64,000 bases of DNA from Chitinophaga nivalis (lineage in GTDB: Bacteria > Bacteroidota > Bacteroidia > Chitinophagales > Chitinophagaceae), in NCBI RefSeq assembly GCF_025989125.1, contig NZ_JAPDNR010000001.1, forward strand, positions 7,924,087 through 7,988,086, in the 5' to 3' direction. The notes beneath the pieces are model-generated. The model ran no database searches, had not been told where the DNA came from, and worked only from the letters and a program-made list of their open reading frames with translations. Positions 8,632 through 18,068 of this stretch are shown here, one piece after another; the stretch's first letter is position 1, and each line of letters opens with the position of its first letter. The translations under genes and the position numbers were made by a program.

Positions 8632-9030
8632 TTGATAAAACCTATTAGCCCCCCATCATCCCATAAAAAAAAGACCCCTAATAATTCGAATATCGCAGGT
8701 GTGGGTGGTGGAACATTGTTAGTATTACTTGCGAAAAATTTACCAGATAGCTATGCCGTAAAATCCTGGTTGGTTATTGCCGCTCCATCTATCACCATAG
8801 CATTTGCATTCATATGGCGTTACATAGAGTGGAAATTTGAAAACTATTCAAAAAACAAACAAATCAGGAAAGCCACCATTGCTTTGATTAAAGAGATAGA
8901 TATCTTACTGCAGGACCCCACAGTTCCGGAACACGAAAAAGAGAAATTAATAGATAAGAAACAACAGATTAAACTGGCCAAAGTAGAAGATCTTTCCAAA
9001 CAACTGGAATCTATCCGGTCTACCAAATAA
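8632..9030 (+). CDS. Two-helix membrane protein with a charged C-terminal helix, unknown function
   Basis: A 132-residue protein with a basic N-terminus, a glycine-rich start of the first membrane helix (GVGGGTLLVLLAK, about 23-36), a second helix (WLVIAAPSITIAFAFIWRY, about 45-63) and a long charged helical tail of about 65 residues that could form a coiled coil. No catalytic motif is seen. The only reasonable start is a TTG at 8632, since an in-frame stop lies at 8611 and no ATG precedes the first helix. It shares the AT-rich composition of the gene before it and probably works with it at the inner membrane. Confidence 0.6.
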   Translation: MIKPISPPSSHKKKTPNNSNIAGVGGGTLLVLLAKNLPDSYAVKSWLVIAAPSITIAFAFIWRYIEWKFENYSKNKQIRKATIALIKEIDILLQDPTVPEHEKEKLIDKKQQIKLAKVEDLSKQLESIRSTK

Positions 9031-9034
9031 ACAA

Positions 9035-9061
9035 GGCTATTTACCCCATGGATAAACAGCC
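9035..9061. terminator. Weak hairpin between convergent genes
   Basis: GGCT-A-TTTA at 9035 pairs with TAAA-C-AGCC at 9053, with one mismatch. There is no T-run, so its role as a terminator is uncertain. Confidence 0.3.
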
Positions 9062-9116
9062 CTGCTATCTCTTATACTGGTATTAAATATTACGATTTAT
9101 AACAGATGGTTAAATA

Positions 9117-10409
9117 TTAACTTCTGTTATCGATAAACTTAACCGGTTTCCTGCTGTTTTCAGGAAACAGCATCCGCATTATTTCCTGCTGGCCGCAATA
9201 CCGCACCTGCGGTATCACCCGCAACTTGGCCTGCAGATAGGATTTTATTTTACGGTCTACCTCCTCTGATTCCTCGCGCGGCCATAGATGCAGCAACACT
9301 TCATCGGTACCCAGCTCATTGGAAAATACTTCCACCACAAATTCCTTCACATCTTCCATATCATTCAGCAAATCAAAAAATGCCGGCGGATACAAGGTAG
9401 TGCCCTTATATTTGATCATCTGCTTTTTACGGCCTATCACCGGCGATAAACGCAGGGTATGCCGGCCACAACTACATTGATCCTGTTCATACTGACAAAT
9501 ATCCCCTGTTTTATAACGCAGCAGCGGCATGCCTTCCACTCCCAGCGTGGTAATGGTAACTTCCCCTGCCTGCCCTGGTTCTACCGGCTGATTGTTTTCA
9601 TCCAGCAGTTCCACATACAACAATTCCGGATGATGATGTCCGCCCTTGCCGGCTTTGCATTCCGTAAAAGCCGTCTGCATTTCGGTGGAGGCATAGGTGG
9701 AATACAGCTGTATATTCCACTGCTCTGTGATTTTCTTTCCCAGTACATTCAGCGAAAAATCCGTGTTCCGGATATTCTCCCCGATACATACCGCCTTCTT
9801 CACAGAAGTGGCATTAATATCGATCTGATGTTCCTTTGCATAGGCAATCAACTTTACAATGAAAGAGGGTACGCCCACAATCGTGGTGGGCTGTATACGC
9901 CGGATATTTTCCCATTGCATACTAGGTACACCCGGTCCCACGCGCAGTACGCCGGCACCCAGCTTACGGATACCATTGTAATACGCCATACCGGCCATAA
10001 ACTGCCGGTCAAGTGTCAGCATCAGCTGATAAATATCGCTGTCGGATCCGTCTGCGCAGCAAAATGAAATGTATTCATTGTAGGTTAAACGCTGCAGGTC
10101 TTTTTCCGTGAGGGCAATGATAACAGGTTTTCCCAGCGTACCGGAAGTAGTCGTGTATTCTGCAATCTTGCTTTTATCCACGCATAAAAAGTCCCAGTTG
10201 TATGCCTGCAGGTCTTCTTTGGTTACCGGTGGAATAAGGGAAAAATCATCCAGTGATTGCACATTATCAGGCTGTATGTTATGCTGCCGGAACCATGACC
10301 GGTAAAACGGCGAAAATTCCCGCAGATACCCCAACAACCGCATGACTTCTTTTTCCTGAAAATTCCTGATCGCTACCGCTGATTGCAGCTCTATATCCGG
10401 TATATACAT
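9117..10409 (-). CDS. PaaK-like adenylate-forming acyl ligase of the pigment cluster
   Basis: A 430-residue adenylating enzyme similar to phenylacetate-CoA ligases. It has the phosphate-binding loop TTSGTLGKP (about 90-98), the adenine region YSTYASTEMQ, the conserved LLRYKTGDI and a short C-terminal domain with GRKKQMIKYKG. The start chosen is the ATG at 10409 (MYIPDIEL), which fits the family; the GTG at 10427 would add six residues. As the last gene of the pigment cluster it is a candidate for activating the 4-hydroxycinnamic acid starter, or another carboxylic acid, as adenylate for loading on CoA or ACP. The exact substrate is inference. Confidence 0.8.
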   Translation of the reverse strand: MYIPDIELQSAVAIRNFQEKEVMRLLGYLREFSPFYRSWFRQHNIQPDNVQSLDDFSLIPPVTKEDLQAYNWDFLCVDKSKIAEYTTTSGTLGKPVIIALTEKDLQRLTYNEYISFCCADGSDSDIYQLMLTLDRQFMAGMAYYNGIRKLGAGVLRVGPGVPSMQWENIRRIQPTTIVGVPSFIVKLIAYAKEHQIDINATSVKKAVCIGENIRNTDFSLNVLGKKITEQWNIQLYSTYASTEMQTAFTECKAGKGGHHHPELLYVELLDENNQPVEPGQAGEVTITTLGVEGMPLLRYKTGDICQYEQDQCSCGRHTLRLSPVIGRKKQMIKYKGTTLYPPAFFDLLNDMEDVKEFVVEVFSNELGTDEVLLHLWPREESEEVDRKIKSYLQAKLRVIPQVRYCGQQEIMRMLFPENSRKPVKFIDNRS

Positions 10410-10485
10410 AGTTTGAATCGTTAACACATTCCGCCAGGCGACGTAACGGGTTTACCGTTACCGGCTTTCCGGCGCAACGGATAGT

Positions 10486-10881
10486 TCATGATGATAACTG
10501 ATTGTTTCCTTCGAGGATGACCATGGCTACTGCCGCATTTTTTTCATGCGACAATGATACCCATATTTTAGTGATGCCTGCCGGTGCATATCTTTCCGTG
10601 GCAGTACCGATTAAAAACAAGTCCGGTTTTCCGGCCGTATTGTTCCTTATTTCGATCTCATTGAAGTTTACGCCTCCATTCCCCCAACCGGTGCCTAAAG
10701 CCTTTAAAAAAGCCTCTTTTGCCGCAAAACGGGCGGCATAACTTTCAGCCGGGATCGTTTGCGCGTCACAATAGGCAATTTCCAGCGGCGTAAACACCAG
10801 GTCCCGGAACCCGGTACCTTTACTGAGTTTGGCCGCTATCCGCGCCACATCGGTAATATCTGTTCCTATACCCAGGATCAT
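10486..10881 (-). CDS. Holo-[acyl carrier protein] synthase (4'-phosphopantetheinyl transferase)
   Basis: This 131-residue AcpS-type enzyme attaches the phosphopantetheine arm to a carrier protein serine. Both family signatures are present: GIGTDITDVARI at the start (metal-binding Asp) and RFAAKEAFLKALGTG (about 50-64), with the closing segment WVSLSHEKNAAVAMVI. I place the start at the ATG at 10881 because MILGIGTD is the normal AcpS N-terminus and GAGG lies just upstream; a longer frame to 10923 would overlap the preceding gene. Its place in the pigment cluster suggests it serves the two cluster ACPs. Confidence 0.9.
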   Translation of the reverse strand: MILGIGTDITDVARIAAKLSKGTGFRDLVFTPLEIAYCDAQTIPAESYAARFAAKEAFLKALGTGWGNGGVNFNEIEIRNNTAGKPDLFLIGTATERYAPAGITKIWVSLSHEKNAAVAMVILEGNNQLSS

Positions 10882-10892
10882 CCTCGCTGCTT

Positions 10893-12584
10893 TTAATGCG
10901 TTTTTTGCAAATGCTGCTGACACAGTTCCAACTGCTTACGAATATGATGCTCCTCCCCTTTGGTGGCAATTACCCTGGTGAGCGCCGTTTCATAATATTG
11001 CTTCGCTTCCGCAAAACGGGTGCGTTTAAATGCCGCATCCCCTGCCAGCACATAGGCATGGTAGTATTGCGGATTGGCGGCTACCAATGCTTTGGTATCT
11101 ATATCCTCCCCATTGGCCAGCCGCTCTTTCAGCTGCCGGTAATGGATAAAGTTTTTATAATCTTCCGACAGCAGGAAAGTATCTGCCGGCAGTGTCAGGG
11201 AGCTGTCGTACACTTCGTGATTGGCAGTCAGCCCTTTCATGCTGAAAATCTTATTCAGGTCATAGGCAACAAACTGCCCCAGTTGCCACGGCGCCGCAGA
11301 TACCCACACCAGCTTTTTCTTCGGCTCAAATATGATGGCATGATGCGCAATAAACTGATTAATCGCTTTTTCATTGCCCATACCGATATCGGCATTATGT
11401 AACCCGCGGCGATCGCGCAGGATGTCTGCTGTTTTCTGTACGGTATTCGGTCCTTTTTCCTGCAGCAGCTCTGTCAGGCGTTCGTACCGGTAGGCCGAAG
11501 CACTTTCGTTGATCTGCAGCTTATTGGAGGCCAGCTGGCCCAGGGTATCGCCCTGGAAATGGTTGGTACAGGTAATGAAGTCCTGCTTCGGACTGTACAT
11601 ATCCATGCCGGAAGGCGTTTTTTCAATCACCACAGCTTTATTATCGATAGCAGATCCTACCAGGAAAGATTCCGATACAAACATTTTACGTCTGGCAGCA
11701 ATCGCACGGGCTTCCTGTATATTCTGTGCATATTGCAGGATTTCGCGGGCGACCAGCGATACCGGCGTAGCCGCACCGGAAGGAACATCCGTCTTGGCTG
11801 CATTGATGGTGACCGTCAGTCCTTTATCATTCATACCGGATACCACGCCCGTAAAACCACCCCAGGTCACAAACATGAAGTTGTGTCCTTTATCGGGGTG
11901 ATAGAAAACCACCATCTTATCTTCCGCAAATTTATCGCCCATATAAAAGTCGAAATTGCGACCGATGATCAGGTTACTGTCTGCCGACTTTGCATCCCAG
12001 GTAGCGAAAGAAGTACAACCCACCAGCATCATGCCCTGCAACGCATGCCCGATATCATGGGCTGCGTGGTAGTTCATCAGCCGTTCGTAATTGGAACCGA
12101 TATAATCGTATTGATCAGAGGCGGAAAAAGATTCCCCATAAATTTCTTCTTTGAATTCTTCCGGCACATGCGCACTCAGGTCGCGGTTAAACCATCCGAT
12201 GAAGTATTTCAGGAAGTGAAGGTAAAAGGTAGAAGGGATCATTTTTTTGATCTGGTCCACAAAATTATCTTCCTGGCGACGGATCAGTTCTCCGGATAAT
12301 TTGCCGTTGATGACGCCTCTTTCAAAAGGGGCGCCTTCTACATACATTTCATACAGGCCGCTGTTACTTTTGCGGAACCAGTTGTTGCCCAATGTATAGG
12401 CGCCGCTGTCCAGCGTTTGCCGTTGCAGCGTCAGCGCCTGCCGGTTGGCGATCTCCGGTGGTGTAATATGACTCACCGATACCAGGTAGATGGCCAGTGC
12501 AATGAAGAGCAGCAAAATACCGCCCAACAGATATAATAATATGCGTCCCAGCTTTCTCCAGCCGCTTCGTTTCTTCTTTTCCAC
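10893..12584 (-). CDS. C45-family autoproteolytic acyltransferase/hydrolase with N-terminal anchor and TPR tail
   Basis: A 563-residue protein. Residues about 15-35 form a membrane anchor. The central domain resembles peptidase C45 (acyl-CoA:6-aminopenicillanate acyltransferase), an Ntn hydrolase, with the expected nucleophile in LVGCTSFATWD (Cys about 190) followed by LIIGRNFDFYMGD. The last 60 residues look like tetratricopeptide helices (AGDAAFKRTRFAEAKQYY). The GTG start follows the previous stop by two bases, so the genes are coupled. The family forms or cuts amide and ester bonds to acyl chains. In this cluster it may transfer or release the polyene acyl group at the membrane, which is inference. 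Confidence 0.8.
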   Translation of the reverse strand: MEKKKRSGWRKLGRILLYLLGGILLLFIALAIYLVSVSHITPPEIANRQALTLQRQTLDSGAYTLGNNWFRKSNSGLYEMYVEGAPFERGVINGKLSGELIRRQEDNFVDQIKKMIPSTFYLHFLKYFIGWFNRDLSAHVPEEFKEEIYGESFSASDQYDYIGSNYERLMNYHAAHDIGHALQGMMLVGCTSFATWDAKSADSNLIIGRNFDFYMGDKFAEDKMVVFYHPDKGHNFMFVTWGGFTGVVSGMNDKGLTVTINAAKTDVPSGAATPVSLVAREILQYAQNIQEARAIAARRKMFVSESFLVGSAIDNKAVVIEKTPSGMDMYSPKQDFITCTNHFQGDTLGQLASNKLQINESASAYRYERLTELLQEKGPNTVQKTADILRDRRGLHNADIGMGNEKAINQFIAHHAIIFEPKKKLVWVSAAPWQLGQFVAYDLNKIFSMKGLTANHEVYDSSLTLPADTFLLSEDYKNFIHYRQLKERLANGEDIDTKALVAANPQYYHAYVLAGDAAFKRTRFAEAKQYYETALTRVIATKGEEHHIRKQLELCQQHLQKTH

Positions 12585-12586
12585 TT

Positions 12587-14104
12587 TTATTGATGTGTTG
12601 ACTGATTAATCGCGTCTACCAGGAAACCGGTGCCCAGCAATTCCGCTGAGGTGATCACCCCACTGATAGTTACCCCTAAAATTCCATGCAAGTTCAGGTT
12701 TTGACCGGTAAGATACAAATTGGATAGTTTGGTACGGGCGGAAACCATGGTCCGTAACGGATCATTGCTGTCTTTCTGGATACCATACATACTGCCATCG
12801 CCCGAACCGATATAATCGCGGTAAGACAGCGGCGTGGCGACGTAAGTAGATTGAATACAATGCCGGAATCCCGGAAACTTTTTCTCCACGCAGGCAATCA
12901 GCCGTTCGGTTCTGTCTTTTTTAAAGGCTTCATAACCGGCGCCGCGGCTATCCGGCTGTAACACGGTATTGAAAGTATCCTGCCACGGCGCCATTTCCTC
13001 ATAACGCATGTAGGTCATGATAGAAAGGCTGTCTGCATAGGTTTCATGCCTGGAGCTGGCAGACACATACATCGCATAGGTTTGCGGCCACGCCTCCACC
13101 TGGTAGTCAATCCCTGCCCACGCGTCTTCCGAAGCATGGTAATAATAATTATAATTCAGGTAGCGGAAAGTGCCTGGTTTCAATACCACATTCAGGACAA
13201 AGGCACCCACAGAATTTTCCAGCTGCGCAATACGGCTGCGATAGGCATTTCTGATGACCGTGCTTTCTGTCATCTCCAGGGTTTGTGCGGGATGCAGGTT
13301 GGAAATGAAATGTTGCGCACGTACTTCCGTACCATCCTGGAGTACGATGTGATCTACCCGGTCGCCGTTTGTCCGGATAGCGGTTACGGCTGTATTACGG
13401 ATGATAGCGCCTCCGTTTTCCGTGATCCGGCGGCATAGCCACTTGCTGATCTGAGAGCCGCCATCCACACATTTCCAGGAGCTTTGTATATAACTGTTTA
13501 ACACCAACGCATGTACGTAAAACGGTGTTTTCTCGGCCACACCGGCATACAACAGATTATTGCCCGCCAACACCTGTTGCAGGCGTTCGTTCCGGGTTAC
13601 ATTCCGCAAAAAATCTACGGCATTGATCTGCAGCACACTGCGTTTTTCTTCATAATCGCCTTCCCGGAGATTATACAACGGGAATTTGCTGCATACCTCC
13701 CGGATCATGTCGCAGTAGTCCTGCAACGCTTTTTTTTCATCCGGGAACTGTGTCAGCAGCGTACGGATAAAATTATCTTCTCCCTGGGCCATCCGGTATA
13801 CCGTATCGTCTGCACCAAAACTGATATGGTCGAAGCCATCCATATCCATCCGTTTCAGTTTCAGCTGATCGAGAATACCCAGGTATTTAAATACTTTATG
13901 CAGATTTTCTCCTGCTCCCAATCCACCGATATAGTGTACACCGGAGTCGAAAATGACTTTTTCCCGGGAGAAGGTTTGCAGGCATCCGCCGGCCTGTCTG
14001 TTTTTTTCGTATATGCCTACCCGGTATCCATTACGGCTCAGTATGGCCCCGCATACAAGGCCTCCTAAACCGCTACCTATTATGACTACATCATAGTTGT
14101 GCAT
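12587..14104 (-). CDS. Phytoene-desaturase-like FAD-dependent oxidoreductase
   Basis: A 505-residue flavoprotein of the CrtI/amine-oxidase type. The dinucleotide-binding motif GSGLGGLVCGAILSRNG is at residues 11-27, followed by EKNRQAGGC, and the C-terminal FAD-binding strand is seen in LYLTGQNLNLHGILG near 475. It starts inside the end of the upstream MMPL gene (14 bases overlap), which indicates translational coupling. No carotenoid genes are nearby, so its substrate is more likely the aryl-polyene or its resorcinol partner than phytoene. The reaction could be desaturation, isomerisation or saturation. Confidence 0.85.
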   Translation of the reverse strand: MHNYDVVIIGSGLGGLVCGAILSRNGYRVGIYEKNRQAGGCLQTFSREKVIFDSGVHYIGGLGAGENLHKVFKYLGILDQLKLKRMDMDGFDHISFGADDTVYRMAQGEDNFIRTLLTQFPDEKKALQDYCDMIREVCSKFPLYNLREGDYEEKRSVLQINAVDFLRNVTRNERLQQVLAGNNLLYAGVAEKTPFYVHALVLNSYIQSSWKCVDGGSQISKWLCRRITENGGAIIRNTAVTAIRTNGDRVDHIVLQDGTEVRAQHFISNLHPAQTLEMTESTVIRNAYRSRIAQLENSVGAFVLNVVLKPGTFRYLNYNYYYHASEDAWAGIDYQVEAWPQTYAMYVSASSRHETYADSLSIMTYMRYEEMAPWQDTFNTVLQPDSRGAGYEAFKKDRTERLIACVEKKFPGFRHCIQSTYVATPLSYRDYIGSGDGSMYGIQKDSNDPLRTMVSARTKLSNLYLTGQNLNLHGILGVTISGVITSAELLGTGFLVDAINQSTHQ

Positions 14105-17100
14105 ATTTTTTTGGGGGTGGTTTTTTAATCACAAATATTACATTCGAGGTGTATCGCGTATTATCTATTTCGGTTGCTTCCGCACCATACTTTTGTACCA
14201 GCTCCCGCATACGGGAAGCTGAAAAGAATGACAGGGTATGGTTGCGCGTTTTATTAAATCCAATAATCCGGGTCGACAGCAATTCCGTGAACCGGGTACC
14301 TTCATGTCGTTTTGTTTTGTCACTGTCGCCATCGCGGACGATAATCACCCCGTTGTCTGTCAGCCTTTCTATACACAGTTTCAACAGTTCTTCCTGTTCG
14401 GTAGCTGTGAGGTAATGTAATACATCACTCAGGATAAAAGCGTCTTTTTTCTCGAAAGGCATCTGCGCAATATCGCCATGAATAAAGTGCAACTGCCCCG
14501 GTTTTCCATAACAGTGATTGGCGGTGGCTATCTTTTCCTCATCATAATCAATGCCCGTAATCCGGCGGCCTGCCGCCGCGAAGCTGAGCATATAATCCAT
14601 AAATCCGTAGCCGCAACCGATATCCAGTATATTCCCTTCTTTCGGCAACAGTTCATGGAACAGCTGGTAATTACCTTCCAGCTTTGTTTTGATACGCATG
14701 TACCACTCCAGCACCGGGCCTTTATAAATAAAGTTGTATTTGAGCTGTTCCCGGAAATAGGCCGGTACTTCTACGGCTGCCCGCAAGGTTTCATATTCCT
14801 GTTTAAAATGCCGGCTGATCATTTTGGTACGCATGCTGTAGTTATCGCCCCAGCTGTCGTCGTCCGGCGTAATACGCGGCAGATATTTAACTGTTACTGT
14901 ACCATCTTTCAACAGAAAATCGCCTTTGGTCATCGTATAGGCGGTACCGTGAATAACCATGGGTAAAATATCCAGGTTGAGCTGTTCTGCTATATAAAAA
15001 GCGCCTTTGTGGAAACGTTTAATCACGGGGTCCGGCGAACGGGTTCCTTCCGGATATACCACAATGGAATATCCCTGCGCTACCCGGTCACGCAGTTTTT
15101 CGATAGCGCCTTCGGCGCCGTCAGCTACCGGATAATAATCCGCCAGCCGCACCACTGCCCCGAATACCGGCGAACGCCATACCCATTGATTCGTCAGCAG
15201 AATCACTTTCGGGTGTAACATGGTAGATACCAGGATATCCAGGAATGACTGGTGATTGCTGATGATCACCGCCGGCGTGGCCAATTGCTCATTCTCCGGA
15301 TTGATGATCCGTTTTTTCACATTACGCATAATGTACAATACACTATGGGTATAGGCCGATAAAATACGATGGTATAATACCTTCCCTTTCTCTTTACTAA
15401 ACGGATTCCAGCGGATCAGTACCCAGCCAATGAAGGTGAGTATAAAAGCGCCGATCGTAAAATAGAGGAAAGAAAATACAGACAGTGACAAACCTTTAGC
15501 CGTCCATGGCGCAAACCCTTTCCGCACCCGGTTGGTGATCAGCCAGTGAAACAGGAAAGGAATCATGACCTGCGATATGAGCACCACCGTACCAATACCA
15601 ATAATGGAAATCAGGGCAATGGACTGCAGGGAAGGGTGTTTGGCAAAGATCAATACCCCCAGCCCCAACACAGTGGTAATCGCCGACAGGAAAATAGAAG
15701 ACTTAAACGAGGACAATGTTTTTTTGCCGGTTTTATATTCCTGTAATAAACCATCCATCATAAATATGCTGTAATCATCTCCCAAACCGAAAATAAAAGT
15801 AGAGAGGATGATGTTCACAATATTGAATTTAATGCCGAAAAGGCCCATGATACCCAATATCCAGATCCAGCTCACAGCCATGGGGATAAAGGTAATCAAC
15901 GCCAGCTCAATACGGCCATAGGACAACAGCAGGGCAAAAAACACCAGCAAAGACGTCATCCAGGCAATGCTGTTAAACTCCTCTTTGATCACTTCCACCA
16001 GGCGATTGGCGGCATATTGTTTATCCAGCACAGTGGTATGTGGCAGCGATTCCAGTGCAGCATACACCGCCTGTTTCTGTGCCGGATCTACTTTCAGCAA
16101 CGTAACCAGGGAAGTGCGGCCCTGCTTCCGGATAATGAAGTCGCCCAGGTTACTTTTACCCATCTCCTCCATCTCTTCCGGCGACAATACGGCATAGTTA
16201 TGCTGCAGTAGTGCTTCAAAGCCATTAAAAGCCGTAGCACTGAATCCACTGGCAGGTCCGTAGGTACGTAATGCCTGCAGGAGCTGTTGTTTTTTCTCCG
16301 GTGTCCAGTATTGCTCCCAGCGTTGGATACGTAGCTGTTGTTCTTTGGCAGATAACAGTAACGCCTGTACGCCGGCATATTTTTTCACGATGCCTTTCTC
16401 TTGTAGTTTGCCCAGTGCCGGCAGTAACCGCTCTCCGTTTTCCAGGGCTTCTTCCAGGCTGTTGCCTTCCGTTACCACGTATACCGATTGGGCCGTATAG
16501 GAATTGATGCTGTTTAGCCGTGCCTCTGCTGCTTTTAAACCAGGCGTCATGTAGTTCATGCGCATCATATCGCTTTCAAAGGATACGTCGCGGGCGGTAA
16601 AAAAGAAGACAATGGTGAGCAGAAAAATGCCTCCTACCAGGTATTTATTTCTTTCCGGTTTCAGCCCGGCTATTTTGTCCAGCCAGCTGTCATGTGCTAT
16701 CGCGGGCTGTTGTTGCCTGCGGCTAACAATCCAGTGGGGCAGGAAAATCAGGGAGAACAACGCCGCTCCTACCAGGCTCAGTGCTGCAAACAGCCCTACA
16801 TCGCGCAGCATCGGCGATTGTACAAACTGCAGGCACAGGAATCCGCCAACGGTAGTAAAGCTACCCAGCGTCATGGGGGTGGCCAGGTCATGAATCACTT
16901 CCCGGATATCCTGCGAATGCCGGTAGTGGTTAAATACATGCAGGGAATAGTTCACCGCAATACCCAGCACCACGGCGCCTGCGCCCAGTGCCATCACGGA
17001 AATATGTCCCTTAATAACGTATATACATGCCAGTGAGAACAGTCCACCGAATATTACCGGCAGCATAATCAACACCGGCGCCCGCTTTTTCCGGAAGAAA

Positions 17101-17963
17101 AAGGCAATCAGTACCACCAGCAATACCACGGTAATGCCCTGGGTGAGCAGGGTATCCCGTTGCAGCTGGGTAGCATTGCCTACCGACACGGCAGCACCGC
17201 CGAAATAGCTGGCGGCAACACCGGGAAAACGTTGGTCCAGGCTATCTTTTATATGATCCAGTCCCTGCAGGAAGCGGGCATTCATTTTGGTAGCACTGGC
17301 CGGATGTACCGGGGTAACGAACAACATCAGGTGACGATGATCTTTCGTCATGATATAGCTGTCGTACAACTCAAACTGGTCATCGTATTGCAGGTGCTGT
17401 AATTTCTTTACACCTATCCAGGAAATACCCACAGGATCGGCCTGTATCATCTTCTTTAATACCAGTCCGGCCGGAGAAATCAGGGTGTTATAATCGTATT
17501 GTAATGTTTGCTGTAATTGCTGCGGGGTTAATAAGGTATCGATTTTATGGTAATCTTTTTCTTCCAGGAAGATGGGCAGGTGATCCTGGATGCGTTGCAT
17601 CCATTCCATGATCATGGCGTCGTCTGCCTGGCCTTGTATCTGTTTGATGTAGGGCGACAGTTGTTCCTGCGACTGTGTGATCAGTGCCGCCGCATAAGCC
17701 GTCAGGCTATCCGGGCGGGCTTCCTGCAGCGTATCCTTTTGAGAAACGGTGACGATGAGTTTATCCGCAAATTTTGAGTCCTGGAAAACCTGCTGGAGCT
17801 TATCCAGTTTTTTATCCTGCGGCAACACTTTGGTGATATCTTCTTCCAGCCTGATTTTGGCAGCAAAAAATCCCGCCAGCAGGAAACAGCCGATTGTACA
17901 AAGCCACAACCAGATCCGCTGCCGCTCAAAAAAATTATAGATGGCTACAAAAAGATGGCCCAT
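14091..17963 (-). CDS. Trifunctional MMPL/RND exporter - PlsC acyltransferase - SAM methyltransferase
   Basis: A 1290-residue fusion. Residues 1 to about 865 are an MMPL/RND-type transporter with a lone N-terminal helix, a periplasmic loop, a bundle of five or six helices and a repeat of the same unit (GLGDDYSIFMMDG in the second). Residues about 880-1080 are a lysophospholipid acyltransferase domain with NHQSFLD (the HX4D motif, about 902) and YPEGTRSP. The last 190 residues are a class I methyltransferase with ILDIGCGYG (about 1115). The ATG at 17963 (MGHLFVAIYN) is preferred; a longer frame to 17999 has no other support. It probably exports or acylates the pigment lipid at the inner membrane. 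Confidence 0.88.
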   Translation of the reverse strand: MGHLFVAIYNFFERQRIWLWLCTIGCFLLAGFFAAKIRLEEDITKVLPQDKKLDKLQQVFQDSKFADKLIVTVSQKDTLQEARPDSLTAYAAALITQSQEQLSPYIKQIQGQADDAMIMEWMQRIQDHLPIFLEEKDYHKIDTLLTPQQLQQTLQYDYNTLISPAGLVLKKMIQADPVGISWIGVKKLQHLQYDDQFELYDSYIMTKDHRHLMLFVTPVHPASATKMNARFLQGLDHIKDSLDQRFPGVAASYFGGAAVSVGNATQLQRDTLLTQGITVVLLVVLIAFFFRKKRAPVLIMLPVIFGGLFSLACIYVIKGHISVMALGAGAVVLGIAVNYSLHVFNHYRHSQDIREVIHDLATPMTLGSFTTVGGFLCLQFVQSPMLRDVGLFAALSLVGAALFSLIFLPHWIVSRRQQQPAIAHDSWLDKIAGLKPERNKYLVGGIFLLTIVFFFTARDVSFESDMMRMNYMTPGLKAAEARLNSINSYTAQSVYVVTEGNSLEEALENGERLLPALGKLQEKGIVKKYAGVQALLLSAKEQQLRIQRWEQYWTPEKKQQLLQALRTYGPASGFSATAFNGFEALLQHNYAVLSPEEMEEMGKSNLGDFIIRKQGRTSLVTLLKVDPAQKQAVYAALESLPHTTVLDKQYAANRLVEVIKEEFNSIAWMTSLLVFFALLLSYGRIELALITFIPMAVSWIWILGIMGLFGIKFNIVNIILSTFIFGLGDDYSIFMMDGLLQEYKTGKKTLSSFKSSIFLSAITTVLGLGVLIFAKHPSLQSIALISIIGIGTVVLISQVMIPFLFHWLITNRVRKGFAPWTAKGLSLSVFSFLYFTIGAFILTFIGWVLIRWNPFSKEKGKVLYHRILSAYTHSVLYIMRNVKKRIINPENEQLATPAVIISNHQSFLDILVSTMLHPKVILLTNQWVWRSPVFGAVVRLADYYPVADGAEGAIEKLRDRVAQGYSIVVYPEGTRSPDPVIKRFHKGAFYIAEQLNLDILPMVIHGTAYTMTKGDFLLKDGTVTVKYLPRITPDDDSWGDNYSMRTKMISRHFKQEYETLRAAVEVPAYFREQLKYNFIYKGPVLEWYMRIKTKLEGNYQLFHELLPKEGNILDIGCGYGFMDYMLSFAAAGRRITGIDYDEEKIATANHCYGKPGQLHFIHGDIAQMPFEKKDAFILSDVLHYLTATEQEELLKLCIERLTDNGVIIVRDGDSDKTKRHEGTRFTELLSTRIIGFNKTRNHTLSFFSASRMRELVQKYGAEATEIDNTRYTSNVIFVIKKPPPKKYAQL

Positions 17964-18068
17964 ATAAAACTGATTACAGCCGGCGTACCGTGATTTCAAT
18001 GCGATGAAAATACAGCAACCTTATTGTTGCTGCTCCCTTCTCAACAGTCCGCCATGCATACGATGCAA

